Assembly (NCBI RefSeq): GCF_001266615.1
Contig: NZ_LGHZ01000001.1
Location: 124,001-188,000 of the forward strand
Source: Kluyvera genomosp. 1
GTDB taxonomy: Bacteria > Pseudomonadota > Gammaproteobacteria > Enterobacterales > Enterobacteriaceae
DNA: 64,000 bases
Reading direction: 5' to 3'
Shown: piece after piece, positions 30,700 to 39,847 of the stretch
Layout: each line of letters opens with the position of its first letter
How positions within the stretch are numbered: position 1 is the stretch's first letter
The notes under the pieces: generated by a model
Databases searched by the model: none
What the model was told of the DNA's origin: nothing
What the model saw: the letters and a program-made list of their open reading frames with translations, nothing else
Position numbers and translations under genes: made by a program

Positions 30700-30769
30700 T
30701 GGCGAGGCCTAATTTATCACTTTGCGTTATTTGTCCGGGGAATTCCCGTTTTTTGTCTTTATTCGGAAG

Positions 30770-30785
30770 TGTGAAAGAAATCACA
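30770..30785. promoter_or_regulatory. CRP (cAMP receptor protein) site
   Basis: TGTGAAAGAAATCACA is a perfect TGTGA-N6-TCACA. It lies upstream of the GPH-GH3-AraC operon and indicates catabolite control. Confidence 0.8.
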
Positions 30786-30805
30786 GGAGAGAAGAGAGAA
30801 TACCC

Positions 30806-30841
30806 AACAAAACGGCTTCCGGCGGGGGCCCACCGGAAGCC
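30806..30841 (-). terminator. rluB terminator
   Basis: On the minus strand GGCTTCCGG pairs with CCGGAAGCC (30814-30841), followed by GTTTTGTT. It insulates the accessory operon promoter from rluB. Confidence 0.85.
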
Positions 30842-30847
30842 TCGTCA

Positions 30848-31753
30848 TTACGCTTTACCGCTGTTACGGGTGCTGGAACGACGATTTGTATTATTACCCG
30901 CACCGGTTCCGGTGGTGGTATGGCGTTTTACCGCACGACGAATCTGATTCGCCTTCATACGACGGCGATCTTTTTCCACCGCCACTTTAGACGTGGTTTC
31001 CGCTGGCAGTTCTACCAGCTTACGCAGATAGTTGGTCTGCGCCAGATCCAGCTCGGTCCAGCCGCCGCGCGGCAGGCCTTTTGGCAGTTGGATGTCGCCG
31101 TAGCGAACGCGAATCAGGCGGCTTACCTGCACACCCACCGCTTCCCACAGGCGACGTACTTCACGGTTGCGGCCTTCGGTCAGGGTCACGTTGTACCACT
31201 GGTTAATGCCTTCGCCACCGCTGAATTTGATGGTTTTAAACGCCGCAGGGCCATCCTCAAGTTGAACGCCACGCGACAGCTGACGCACTTTATTGTCATC
31301 CACTTCGCCAAATACACGCACGGCGTATTCACGTTCAACTTCACGGCTTGGATGCATCAGACGGTTTGCCAGCTCACCGTCGGTAGTGAACAGCAGCAGG
31401 CCGCAGGTGTTCACGTCCAGACGACCAACGGCAATCCAGCGTGCGCCGCGCAGTTTAGGCAGACGGTCAAACACGGTAGGACGCCCTTCAGGGTCGTTAC
31501 GCGTACAGAGTTCGCCTTCCGGCTTGTAGTACGCCAGGACGCGGCAGATTTGTTCGACGGATTCTTTAACGGAAATCAGGTGTCCGTCGATACGGATTTT
31601 GAGACCAGGGATCACTTCAACACGATCGCCCAGCTTGGCGATTTTGCCGTCGACGCTCACGCGGCCCGCTTCGATAATGGTTTCAATTTCACGACGGGAG
31701 CCGTGGCCGGCGCGCGCCAGCACTTTTTGCAGTTTTTCGCTTTTATCGCTCAT
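30848..31753 (-). CDS. rluB: RluB, 23S rRNA pseudouridine 2605 synthase
   Basis: RsuA-family pseudouridine synthase acting on 23S rRNA U2605. 301 residues from ATG 31753, preceded by AAGGAAG; the frame is open for 67 more codons upstream but these do not match the family. An N-terminal S4 RNA-binding domain ([24 protein letters not shown], about 1-60) is followed by the synthase domain with catalytic Asp in [11 protein letters not shown]. The basic tail is a little longer than in E. coli (291). Confidence 0.95.
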   Translation of the reverse strand: MSDKSEKLQKVLARAGHGSRREIETIIEAGRVSVDGKIAKLGDRVEVIPGLKIRIDGHLISVKESVEQICRVLAYYKPEGELCTRNDPEGRPTVFDRLPKLRGARWIAVGRLDVNTCGLLLFTTDGELANRLMHPSREVEREYAVRVFGEVDDNKVRQLSRGVQLEDGPAAFKTIKFSGGEGINQWYNVTLTEGRNREVRRLWEAVGVQVSRLIRVRYGDIQLPKGLPRGGWTELDLAQTNYLRKLVELPAETTSKVAVEKDRRRMKANQIRRAVKRHTTTGTGAGNNTNRRSSTRNSGKA

Positions 31754-31910
31754 TGAGCTTCCTTCAGGTGTCGCCTTCACAGGCGTCTTAGAGACTTCAT
31801 TAGCAACGCGGGTAAAGACACCGGGCTGCATAAGCAGGCAAACAGCGGCGTTATAAGGCAACGCAGGCCGTCCACCCAGAATTGTGACCGCACATACTAC
31901 ACGAATTTTA

Positions 31911-31945
31911 GGAGAAAAGGGCAGCTTGTTCCTGTCCTTTTCTCC
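31911..31945. repeat. Inverted repeat between the GNAT gene and rluB
   Basis: GGAGAAAAGG (31911-31920) pairs with CCTTTTCTCC (31936-31945), with CAG/CTG extending the stem inward. It may serve as the GNAT gene terminator on the minus strand, although the tail (TAAAATT) is weak. Confidence 0.5.
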
Positions 31946-31995
31946 TCGTCGCAACCGTGTGCTTGAAGGAATCGTTTTAAAAATGTCGCTGGCGA

Positions 31996-32487
31996 CTACA
32001 GCTTCTGCATCATTTCAAACCACTCTTCCCCACCGTGAGTAGAATCTGAGCGCTTAATAAACTGATAACCAAAGTGTTTATACATTTCTCGGTACTGAGA
32101 TTTACACATCAGATAAATAGCGGTTTTTCCCTGCTGGCGCATATGCCCGATAAACGCCTGCATCATTGATGTCGACAGCCCTTTACCCTGGTGGTCTGGG
32201 TGCAACACCACCGACATAATCACCGCATTGGGCGCTGCCGGATCGTGGCCCACCAGTTCCTTAAACGCCTCATCCGACATCTCAACCTCCCAGGCACAGC
32301 CGGCATTGATGAAGCCTATGACCTCACCCTCTTGCTCCATACATAAAAAGCCCAGCGGGTAACCCGCAATTCTCAGGGCAATTTTCTCCCGGGTGGCAGC
32401 TTCATCTGCAGGGTAAGCGGTTGACTCAATGTCAAAACAGCGGTCAATATCAGACGGCGTGGCCTGACGAAAAATAGCATTGGACAC
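31996..32487 (-). CDS. GNAT-family N-acetyltransferase
   Basis: 163 residues from a GTG start, with GGAGG five bases before it. Acetyl-CoA-binding motif A is [17 protein letters not shown] (about 115-131; the Q/RxxGxG/A pattern is QGKGLS). The overall sequence (DESEA-like [22 protein letters not shown]) resembles arylalkylamine (serotonin-type) N-acetyltransferases, but the substrate is unknown. Divergent from the LysR gene with 86 bp between them, so LysR probably regulates it. Occupies the place of E. coli yciQ. Confidence 0.85.
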   Translation of the reverse strand: MSNAIFRQATPSDIDRCFDIESTAYPADEAATREKIALRIAGYPLGFLCMEQEGEVIGFINAGCAWEVEMSDEAFKELVGHDPAAPNAVIMSVVLHPDHQGKGLSTSMMQAFIGHMRQQGKTAIYLMCKSQYREMYKHFGYQFIKRSDSTHGGEEWFEMMQKL

Positions 32488-32573
32488 AATGCCTCCAGTA
32501 GGCGTGAACGGATGAGAGTCGCTATTTTAGCGCCAGCATGTTATGAATACGCTGCATTCTTTTCACTGTTAAA

Positions 32574-33494
32574 ATGAATATCATGCATCAAAATTTACGT
32601 CTGCTGGATCTTAACCTGCTATTGGCCTTTGACGCCCTTTATCGCCACCGGAGCGTGACCGAAGCCGCCAGCGAGCTGGCGATGAGCCCATCCGCATTTA
32701 GCCATGCGCTGGCGCGGCTGCGCAGCTCTCTAAACGATGCGCTGTTTATTCGCCAGGGCAGCCAGATGCAGCCTACGCCGCGAGCCGACTCGCTTTTTCC
32801 TGCGATATCTAGCGCACTGTATGCCTTAAACGGCGAGCTGGGCCAGGCCGATCGTTTTAACCCCGCCACCAGCAGCCAAACATTTACCTTCGCGGCCACT
32901 GATTATACCGCAGCCGTTTTCTTTCCTGAGCTCATTGCCCGATTACAATACGCCGCGCCGGGTATTCGGACCAAAATTGTCTATTCTCGCGAATACGACG
33001 CGCTGGAAGAGCTGCTGACCGGGCGAGTAAACTTTGCCGTGGGTTTTGAAGAGGGAAAAATGCAGCCACGCCATGGGCTGGCGTCGCTGGCGCTATTTAC
33101 CGATGACTATGTGGTGGCGGTACGCAAGGGACATCCGCTCGCGGATAAAACGCTGACGCAGGAAAGCTATTTGCAGCTCGGTCATGTGGTGGTCAGCCCG
33201 TGGAATGAGCACCATCGTCCCATCGACAGCTACCTCAACTCTCAGCACCTCAGCCGTAAAACGGTGGTGGAACTGCCAAGCGTCATGTCTGCACCGTTTA
33301 TCGTCGGGCGTACCGATCTGGCGATTACGCTACCGCGCCGCTGCGTTAATCAGCTATTTGATACCCATCAGCTCGCCGTGCATACGCCGCCCTTCCCGAT
33401 CCCACCTTATACCTTGAAGGTCTACTATCGACCGGCCGGTGGGCAGGCCAAAGCGCAGCAATGGATGCTGGAACAAATCGGCACGCTGAATTAA
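32574..33494 (+). CDS. LysR-family transcriptional regulator
   Basis: 306 residues. The N-terminal winged helix-turn-helix (about 10-65; RHRSVTEAASELAMSPSAFSHALARLR) is followed by a substrate-binding domain resembling the NodD/LeuO/YbeF branch (FAATDYTAAVFFPELIARLQ). ATG at 32574 or 32583 may be the start; neither has a good ribosome site. Divergent from the acetyltransferase gene, which is its likely target. The effector is unknown. Confidence 0.88.
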   Translation: MNIMHQNLRLLDLNLLLAFDALYRHRSVTEAASELAMSPSAFSHALARLRSSLNDALFIRQGSQMQPTPRADSLFPAISSALYALNGELGQADRFNPATSSQTFTFAATDYTAAVFFPELIARLQYAAPGIRTKIVYSREYDALEELLTGRVNFAVGFEEGKMQPRHGLASLALFTDDYVVAVRKGHPLADKTLTQESYLQLGHVVVSPWNEHHRPIDSYLNSQHLSRKTVVELPSVMSAPFIVGRTDLAITLPRRCVNQLFDTHQLAVHTPPFPIPPYTLKVYYRPAGGQAKAQQWMLEQIGTLN

Positions 33495-33516
33495 AAAGCC
33501 CGGCGGGAAGCCGGGC
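33493..33516 (-). terminator. yciO terminator
   Basis: GCCCGGC pairs with GCCGGGC (33498-33516); on the minus strand TTTTT follows (33493-33497, overlapping the LysR stop). It probably also stops LysR-gene transcription, less efficiently. Confidence 0.82.
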
Positions 33517-33524
33517 CGTGATGC

Positions 33525-34145
33525 TTACATGAAGGGTTTCACGTCACCCACGCCTTCGCGGATGACCACCGGGGAATCCTCGGTGAGATCGACAACCGTC
33601 GTTGGCTGCTGGCCAAGATAGCCGCCGTGGATGATCAGATCGACCACTTTTTCCAGACGATCTTTAATCTCTTCTGGGTCGGATTCAGTGAATTCGCTCC
33701 CCGGCAGCATCAACGATGTCGAAAGCATCGGCTCGCCCAGCGTCTCAAGCAGTGCCTGAGCAATCGGATTTGACGGCACGCGCATCCCGATAGTTTTTCG
33801 TTTTTCCTGCAACAGGCGGCGCGGAACGTCCTTGGTACCCTTCAGAATGAAGGTGTAGTTCCCCGGCGTGTTGTTCTTAATTAAACGGAACGCCACGTTA
33901 TCGACGTAAGAATAGGTCGACAGCTCGGACAGATCGCGGCACATCAGGGTGAAGTTGTGGCCGTCCGGCAGATGACGGATGCGGCAGATGCGCTCCATCG
34001 CCCCTTTATCTTCGATTTTACAACCCAGCGCATAGCCAGAGTCGGTGGGATAGACGATGACGCCGCCCTTACGCACAATTTCGACCGCCTGGTTAATCAG
34101 ACGCGCCTGTGGGTTATCCGGATGGATATAAAAAAACTGACTCAT
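33525..34145 (-). CDS. yciO: YciO, Sua5/YrdC-family protein
   Basis: 206 residues, the E. coli length. The YrdC-like RNA-binding/threonylcarbamoyl-AMP-type domain spans about 14-200: KGGVIVYPTDSGYALGC, KNNTPGNYTFIL and the SNPIAQALLETLG nucleotide-binding region are visible. Exact role in vivo is not settled (paralogue of TsaC). The start overlaps the rnm stop by four bases (ATGA). Confidence 0.94.
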   Translation of the reverse strand: MSQFFYIHPDNPQARLINQAVEIVRKGGVIVYPTDSGYALGCKIEDKGAMERICRIRHLPDGHNFTLMCRDLSELSTYSYVDNVAFRLIKNNTPGNYTFILKGTKDVPRRLLQEKRKTIGMRVPSNPIAQALLETLGEPMLSTSLMLPGSEFTESDPEEIKDRLEKVVDLIIHGGYLGQQPTTVVDLTEDSPVVIREGVGDVKPFM

Positions 34146-35023
34146 GCTTCCCTCTCAATTGAATTCTGCGGCTGCTCCCAGCGCTGCCAGACTCCCTCGA
34201 CGCCTGCGGGTAACCACAGTTTACGGCCCAGTTCAATCCACGGGCAGGGTTGATGGAAATCCGACCCTTGTGACGCCAGTAAATGATAGTCGCGGGCATA
34301 GGTGGCAAGCTGAGCGCGCTCGTGAGGCGCCTGCTGGCACTGGGAGACTTCCATCGCGTCCCCGCCGTGTTCACTAAAGTGTGCCAGCAATCTTTTCAGC
34401 CACTTGGCGGATAAATTATACCGCCCCGGATGAGCAACAACCGCTACTCCACCCGAATGATGAATGACATCAATAGCTTCCTTTATTGTACACCACTGTG
34501 GCGGAACGTAACCGGTTTTCCCACGTGCGAGATATTTTTTGAAAACGTCGCCGATATTCGTGGCTTTGCCCTGCTCAACGAGGAAACGGGCGAAGTGGCC
34601 ACGCGTTACGGCACCACCCTCAGCCATTTTCAGTGCGGCTTCCCACGCGCCGGGAATGTTCGCCTTTTCCAGACGCTCGGCGATCATCTGCCCGCGCTGC
34701 TGCCGGCGGTCGATCTGCGCCTTTAAAAACGCGGTTAGCGCCGGGTTTTCAATATCAATATTAAGCCCAACGATATGAATTTCGTGGTTCTCCCACAGCG
34801 TCGAAATTTCAACGCCGGTAATCAGCTGTAGCGCCAGGCCGGCGCGCGCGATTTCAGCCTGGGCACGGGGGATCCCGTCAACGGTATCGTGATCGGTAAT
34901 GGCCAGCGTGCCGACCCGCATTTCGCCCGCGCGGTGCACCAGCTCTTCCGGCGTCAGGCGGCCATCAGAGGCGATGGTATGGCTGTGAAGATCGTAAATC
35001 ACTGCGTAATTGGTGTCGCTCAA
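34142..35023 (-). CDS. rnm: Rnm (YciV, RNase AM), PHP-domain 5'-3' exonuclease
   Basis: PHP phosphoesterase-type RNase that trims the 5' ends of 23S, 16S and 5S rRNA in E. coli. 293 residues from a TTG start at 35023, with GGGAG upstream, giving the E. coli length; an ATG nine codons upstream (35050) has no such site. Metal ligands of the PHP fold are visible: YDLHSHT, ITDHD, GVEIST, AHPGRYN and GSDFHQPC. Divergent from the trp operon. Confidence 0.93.
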   Translation of the reverse strand: MSDTNYAVIYDLHSHTIASDGRLTPEELVHRAGEMRVGTLAITDHDTVDGIPRAQAEIARAGLALQLITGVEISTLWENHEIHIVGLNIDIENPALTAFLKAQIDRRQQRGQMIAERLEKANIPGAWEAALKMAEGGAVTRGHFARFLVEQGKATNIGDVFKKYLARGKTGYVPPQWCTIKEAIDVIHHSGGVAVVAHPGRYNLSAKWLKRLLAHFSEHGGDAMEVSQCQQAPHERAQLATYARDYHLLASQGSDFHQPCPWIELGRKLWLPAGVEGVWQRWEQPQNSIEREA

Positions 35024-35099
35024 AACCGCTCCCGTAGTACTGCTCATCATGTTTCGCGCCCTATCATAGCGGTATTACGCGGATTTCTAAAATCAGGGG

Positions 35100-35134
35100 T
35101 TGACTTTGCCCCTTCGAACTAGTTAACTAGTACG
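35100..35134 (+). promoter_or_regulatory. trp promoter with TrpR operator
   Basis: TTGACT (35100-35105), 17 bases, then TTAACT (35123-35128). The -10 is embedded in the operator CGAACTAGTTAACTAGTACG (35115-35134), identical to the E. coli trp operator as remembered, so TrpR-tryptophan excludes RNA polymerase directly. Confidence 0.95.
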
Positions 35135-35162
35135 CAAGTTCACTTAGTAAAGGTATCTGAAA

Positions 35163-35216
35163 ATGACACGTAACATGATTGCACTGCACGGCGGTTGGTG
35201 GCGTACTTCCCAGTAG
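35163..35216 (+). CDS. trpL: TrpL, trp operon leader peptide
   Basis: 17-residue leader peptide MTRNMIALHGGWWRTSQ. The tandem Trp-Trp codons followed by Arg-Thr-Ser are the diagnostic attenuation motif. The N-terminal half differs from E. coli (14 residues, [14 protein letters not shown]). Ribosome stalling at the Trp codons controls formation of the terminator at 35256-35281. Confidence 0.93.
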   Translation: MTRNMIALHGGWWRTSQ

Positions 35217-35255
35217 GGCGGAGTCATCACGTCTGCGTAAAGCAAACAGATACCC

Positions 35256-35281
35256 AGCCCGCCAATGAGCGGGCTTTTTAT
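35256..35281 (+). terminator. trp attenuator (3:4 terminator)
   Basis: AGCCCGC (35256-35262) pairs with GCGGGCT (35269-35275), followed by TTTTATT, upstream of trpE. This is the regulated terminator of the leader transcript. Confidence 0.93.
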
Positions 35282-35318
35282 TAAGCAAAAAAGATTAAGC
35301 AATCAGGCGAGAACAACG

Positions 35319-36881
35319 ATGCAAACACAAAAACCCCTGCTCGAGCTTCTGACCAGTGACGCGATTTACCGTGAAAACCCAACCGCACTGTTCCATCAAC
35401 TGTGCGGTGCGCGCCCGGCGACGCTGCTGCTGGAATCCGCAGATATTGATAGTAAAAACGATTTAAAAAGCCTGCTGCTGGTCGATAGCGCGCTGCGCAT
35501 TACAGCATTGGGCGATACCGTCACCATTCAGGCGTTATCGGATAACGGCGCATCCCTGCTGCCGCTGCTTGATGCCGCGCTGCCTTCCGGCGTGGAAAAT
35601 GAGCGCCAGCCAAACTGCCGCGTACTGCGCTTCCCGGCGGTGAGCAACCTTCTGGATGAAGATGCGCGCCTGTGCTCCCTGTCGGTGTTCGATGCCTTCC
35701 GCCTGATGCAGGAACTGGTTGTCGTGCCGCAGAACGAGCGCGAAGCCATGTTCTTCGGCGGTCTGTTTGCTTACGACCTGGTCGCGGGCTTCGAAGATTT
35801 ACCGCAACTGGAAAGCGATACCGCTTGCCCTGATTACTGCTTCTATCTGGCGGAGACGCTGCTGGTCATTGACCACCAGACCAAAAACACCCGCATTCAG
35901 GCCAGCTTGTTTACGCCGTCTGATGCGGAAAAAGATCGTCTGCTGCAACGTATTGCCGATGTCCGTCAGCAGCTCAATGAGCCACCAATGGCGCTGCCGG
36001 TGCACGAAATTAAAGAAATGCGCTGCGAATGCAATCAGAGCGACGAAGAGTACGGCGATGTGGTGCGCAAGATGCAAAAAGCGATTCGCGCCGGGGAAAT
36101 TTTCCAGGTGGTCCCTTCTCGCCGCTTCTCACTGCCGTGTCCATCGCCGCTGGCAGCCTATGACGTGCTGAAGAAGAGCAATCCTAGCCCGTACATGTTC
36201 TTTATGCAGGATAACGATTTCACCCTGTTTGGCGCGTCACCGGAAAGTTCGCTGAAGTATGACGCCACCAATCGCCAGATTGAAATCTACCCGATTGCCG
36301 GTACCCGCCCACGCGGTCGCCGCGCTGATGGTACGCTGGACCGCGATCTCGACAGCCGTATTGAGCTGGAAATGCGCACCGACCATAAAGAGCTTTCCGA
36401 ACATTTAATGCTGGTCGATCTGGCGCGTAACGACCTCGCGCGTATTTGCACGCCGGGCAGCCGTTACGTCGCGGACCTGACGAAAGTGGATCGTTACTCT
36501 TTCGTGATGCACCTCGTCTCCCGCGTGGTTGGCGAGCTGCGTAAAGATCTTGATGTACTGCACGCCTACCGTGCCTGTATGAACATGGGCACCTTGAGCG
36601 GTGCACCAAAAGTTCGCGCCATGCAGCTTATCGCCGCCGCAGAAGGCAAGCGTCGCGGCAGCTACGGCGGTGCGGTGGGTTATTTCACCGCTCACGGCGA
36701 CCTCGACACCTGTATCGTTATCCGCTCTGCGTTTGTTGAAAACGGTATTGCCACCGTGCAGGCCGGTGCTGGCGTAGTGTTGGATTCCGTACCGCAATCT
36801 GAAGCCGATGAAACCCGTAATAAAGCTCGTGCCGTACTGCGCGCCATCGCCACTGCCCATCATGCACAGGAGATTTTCTGA
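35319..36881 (+). CDS. trpE: Anthranilate synthase component I
   Basis: Converts chorismate to anthranilate using ammonia supplied by TrpG; feedback-inhibited by tryptophan. 520 residues from ATG 35319, the E. coli length; the frame is open upstream through the attenuator but [11 protein letters not shown] is the family start. The Trp-binding LLES motif is near residue 40. The catalytic chorismate-binding core includes [20 protein letters not shown] and [12 protein letters not shown]. Its TGA overlaps the trpD ATG (TGATG), the classic coupled junction. Confidence 0.98.
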   Translation: MQTQKPLLELLTSDAIYRENPTALFHQLCGARPATLLLESADIDSKNDLKSLLLVDSALRITALGDTVTIQALSDNGASLLPLLDAALPSGVENERQPNCRVLRFPAVSNLLDEDARLCSLSVFDAFRLMQELVVVPQNEREAMFFGGLFAYDLVAGFEDLPQLESDTACPDYCFYLAETLLVIDHQTKNTRIQASLFTPSDAEKDRLLQRIADVRQQLNEPPMALPVHEIKEMRCECNQSDEEYGDVVRKMQKAIRAGEIFQVVPSRRFSLPCPSPLAAYDVLKKSNPSPYMFFMQDNDFTLFGASPESSLKYDATNRQIEIYPIAGTRPRGRRADGTLDRDLDSRIELEMRTDHKELSEHLMLVDLARNDLARICTPGSRYVADLTKVDRYSFVMHLVSRVVGELRKDLDVLHAYRACMNMGTLSGAPKVRAMQLIAAAEGKRRGSYGGAVGYFTAHGDLDTCIVIRSAFVENGIATVQAGAGVVLDSVPQSEADETRNKARAVLRAIATAHHAQEIF

Positions 36882-38476
36882 TGGCTGACATTCTGCTGCT
36901 CGATAATATCGACTCCTTTACTTACAACCTGGCAGATCAGCTGCGTGCAAACGGCCACAACGTGGTGATTTACCGTAACCACGTACCGGCACAGACCTTA
37001 ATTGATCGTCTCGGCACTATGGATAACCCGGTACTGATGCTCTCTCCAGGACCTGGCGCGCCGTCCGAAGCGGGCTGCATGCCAGAACTGCTGACCCGGA
37101 TGCGAGGTAAGCTGCCGATTATCGGCATCTGCCTCGGTCATCAGGCCATTGTTGAAGCCTACGGCGGCTACGTCGGCCAGGCAGGCGAAATTCTGCATGG
37201 TAAAGCGTCCAGCATTGAACATGACGGCCAGGCGATGTTTGCCGGGTTAACCAACCCGCTGCCGGTCGCCCGCTATCACTCGCTGGTCGGCAGCAATATT
37301 CCCGCTGGCTTAACCATCAACGCGAATTTTAACGGCATGGTGATGGCGGTCCGTCACGACGCGGATCGCGTCTGTGGCTTCCAGTTCCATCCAGAATCCA
37401 TTCTCACCACCCAGGGCGCACGTTTGCTGGAGCAGACGCTGGCATGGGCGTTGCAGAAACTGGAGCAAAGTAACACTCTGCAGCCGATTCTGGAAAAACT
37501 GTACCAGGCTCAAACCCTGACCCAGCAAGAGAGCCATCAGCTGTTCTCCGCCGTGGTTCGCGGTGAAGTGAAGCCGGAGCAGCTGGCTGCCGCGCTGGTG
37601 AGCATGAAAATTCGCGGTGAGAGCCCGAACGAAATCGCCGGTGCGGCTACCGCGCTGCTGGAGAACGCTGCGCCGTTCCCACGTCCTGACTATCCGTTTG
37701 CCGATATCGTCGGTACCGGTGGTGATGGCAGTAACAGCATCAACATTTCCACCGCCAGCGCTTTTGTTGCCGCTGCCTGTGGGCTGAAGGTCGCCAAACA
37801 CGGTAACCGCAGCGTCTCCAGCAAATCAGGCTCTTCCGACCTGCTGGCGGCGTTCGGTATCAATCTCGACATGAACGCGGATAAATCCCGTCAGGCGCTG
37901 GATGAACTGGGCGTCTGCTTCCTGTTCGCACCGAAATATCACACTGGTTTCCGCCACGCGATGCCGGTTCGTCAGCAGTTGAAGACTCGTACCCTATTCA
38001 ACGTGCTGGGGCCATTGATTAACCCGGCGCATCCGCCGCTGGCGCTGATTGGCGTATACAGTCCTGAACTGGTGCTACCGATTGCCGAAACCCTGCGCGT
38101 GCTGGGCTACCAGCGTGCAGCAGTCGTTCACAGCGGCGGTATGGATGAAGTTTCATTGCATGCACCGACGGTGGTAGCCGAACTGCACAATGGCGAAATT
38201 AAGAGCTACCAGCTAACTGCCGATGACTTTGGCCTTAAGCCTTATCACCAGGCTGAACTGGCAGGCGGCACGCCGGAAGAAAACCGTGACATTCTGACGC
38301 GCTTACTACAAGGTAAAGGTGAAGCTGCGCATGAGTCCGCCGTCGCGGTAAACGTCGCCATGCTGATGCGTTTGTACGGCCATGAAGACCTGAAGGCCAA
38401 CGTTCAGCAGGTGCTCGATGTTCTGCACAGTGGTGCAGCTTACGACCGCGTCACCGCATTAGCGGCAAGAGGATAA
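36881..38476 (+). CDS. trpD: TrpGD fusion: anthranilate synthase glutaminase + anthranilate phosphoribosyltransferase
   Basis: 531-residue bifunctional enzyme. The glutamine amidotransferase domain (about 1-195) has the nucleophile Cys84 in GICLGHQ and the His/Glu pair in FQFHPES. The phosphoribosyltransferase domain (about 200-531) has the PRPP-binding [14 protein letters not shown] and [17 protein letters not shown]. The fusion of trpG to trpD is typical of E. coli, Salmonella and close relatives. Translation is coupled to trpE by a one-base overlap. Confidence 0.98.
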   Translation: MADILLLDNIDSFTYNLADQLRANGHNVVIYRNHVPAQTLIDRLGTMDNPVLMLSPGPGAPSEAGCMPELLTRMRGKLPIIGICLGHQAIVEAYGGYVGQAGEILHGKASSIEHDGQAMFAGLTNPLPVARYHSLVGSNIPAGLTINANFNGMVMAVRHDADRVCGFQFHPESILTTQGARLLEQTLAWALQKLEQSNTLQPILEKLYQAQTLTQQESHQLFSAVVRGEVKPEQLAAALVSMKIRGESPNEIAGAATALLENAAPFPRPDYPFADIVGTGGDGSNSINISTASAFVAAACGLKVAKHGNRSVSSKSGSSDLLAAFGINLDMNADKSRQALDELGVCFLFAPKYHTGFRHAMPVRQQLKTRTLFNVLGPLINPAHPPLALIGVYSPELVLPIAETLRVLGYQRAAVVHSGGMDEVSLHAPTVVAELHNGEIKSYQLTADDFGLKPYHQAELAGGTPEENRDILTRLLQGKGEAAHESAVAVNVAMLMRLYGHEDLKANVQQVLDVLHSGAAYDRVTALAARG

Positions 38477-38479
38477 AAA

Positions 38480-39838
38480 ATGCAGACCGTATTAGCAAAA
38501 ATCGTGGCCGACAAAGCGATTTGGGTAGAAGCCCGTAAGCAACAACAACCGTTAGCCTCGTTCCAGAATGATGTGCAGCCAAGTCAGCGTCACTTTTACG
38601 ACGCACTGCGCGGGACACGCACCGCTTTCATTCTGGAGTGTAAAAAAGCCTCTCCGTCAAAAGGGGTTATCCGTGATGATTTCGACCCGGCGCGTATTGC
38701 CAATGTGTACAAGCATTACGCCTCGGCGATTTCCGTCCTGACGGATGAAAAGTACTTCCAGGGCAGCTTTGATTTTCTGCCGATTGTCAGCCAGATCGCG
38801 CCACAGCCAATCCTGTGCAAAGACTTCATTATCGATCCTTACCAGATTTATCTGGCGCGCTATCACCAGGCCGATGCCTGTCTGCTGATGCTGTCGGTGC
38901 TTGATGACGACCAGTATCGTCAGCTTGCCGCCGTCGCACACAGCCTGAGCATGGGCGTGTTAACTGAAGTCAGTAATGAAGAAGAACTGGAACGCGCTAT
39001 CGCCCTGAAGGCGAAGGTGGTTGGTATCAACAACCGCGACCTGCGCGATCTCTCTATTGACCTCAACCGTACCCGCCAGTTGGCACCGCGTCTGGGCCAT
39101 GACGTCACGGTTATTAGCGAATCCGGTATTAACACCAACGCTCAGGTTCGCGAACTGAGCCACTTTGCCAACGGCTTCCTGATTGGCTCGGCGATGATGG
39201 CGTATGACGATCTCAACGCCGCGGTTCGCCGTGTACTGCTGGGCGAAAATAAAGTCTGCGGGCTGACCCGTCCGCAGGATGCACAGGCGGCTTTTGACGC
39301 CGGGGCTATCTACGGCGGGTTGATATTCGTGCCAACTTCACCGCGTGCGGTGAGCGTTGACCAAGCCCGCGAAGTCATTGATGCCGCCGCACTGAGCTAT
39401 GTCGGCGTGTTCCGCAATACACCGGTCGCTGAGGTCGTCGAACGCGCCACCACGCTGCAACTTACCGCCGTCCAGCTACATGGTGATGAAGACCAGCACT
39501 ACATCGATAGCCTGCGCGCTGAACTGCCCGCCAACGTACAAATCTGGAAAGCCCTGAGCGTGGCGGACAGCCTGCCTGAGCGTAACCTCAATCACGTTGA
39601 CAAATACGTATTCGACAACGGTCAGGGCGGCTCCGGCCAGCGTTTTGATTGGTCTCTGTTACAAGGTCAGGATCTGAGCAATGTGATTCTGGCCGGTGGT
39701 TTAAGCGCAGATAACTGCGTAGAAGCAGCCAAAAGCGGCTGCGCCGGACTGGATTTCAATTCAGGCGTAGAGTTACAACCGGGCATTAAAGATGCCAGCA
39801 AACTGGCCTCGGCATTTCAAACGCTGCGCGCATATTAA
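38480..39838 (+). CDS. trpC: TrpCF fusion: indole-3-glycerol phosphate synthase + phosphoribosylanthranilate isomerase
   Basis: 452-residue bifunctional enzyme with two TIM barrels. The N-terminal IGPS domain (about 1-255) shows FILECKKASPSKG, LCKDFIIDPYQ and the VISESGI loop. The C-terminal PRAI domain (about 256-452) shows KVCGLTRPQDA (catalytic Cys) and LAGGLSADN. It starts three bases after the trpD stop. Catalyses two consecutive steps to indoleglycerol phosphate. Confidence 0.98.
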   Translation: MQTVLAKIVADKAIWVEARKQQQPLASFQNDVQPSQRHFYDALRGTRTAFILECKKASPSKGVIRDDFDPARIANVYKHYASAISVLTDEKYFQGSFDFLPIVSQIAPQPILCKDFIIDPYQIYLARYHQADACLLMLSVLDDDQYRQLAAVAHSLSMGVLTEVSNEEELERAIALKAKVVGINNRDLRDLSIDLNRTRQLAPRLGHDVTVISESGINTNAQVRELSHFANGFLIGSAMMAYDDLNAAVRRVLLGENKVCGLTRPQDAQAAFDAGAIYGGLIFVPTSPRAVSVDQAREVIDAAALSYVGVFRNTPVAEVVERATTLQLTAVQLHGDEDQHYIDSLRAELPANVQIWKALSVADSLPERNLNHVDKYVFDNGQGGSGQRFDWSLLQGQDLSNVILAGGLSADNCVEAAKSGCAGLDFNSGVELQPGIKDASKLASAFQTLRAY

Positions 39839-39847
39839 GGAGCAATA

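Noticed and set aside
30722-31756. 344-codon plus-strand frame across rluB
   Set aside because: Antisense shadow of rluB, starting in the accessory operon promoter; product resembles nothing known.
31754-31954. 67-codon N-terminal extension of rluB
   Set aside because: The S4 domain of the family begins at MSDKSEKLQ, and the AAGGAAG site fits ATG 31753.
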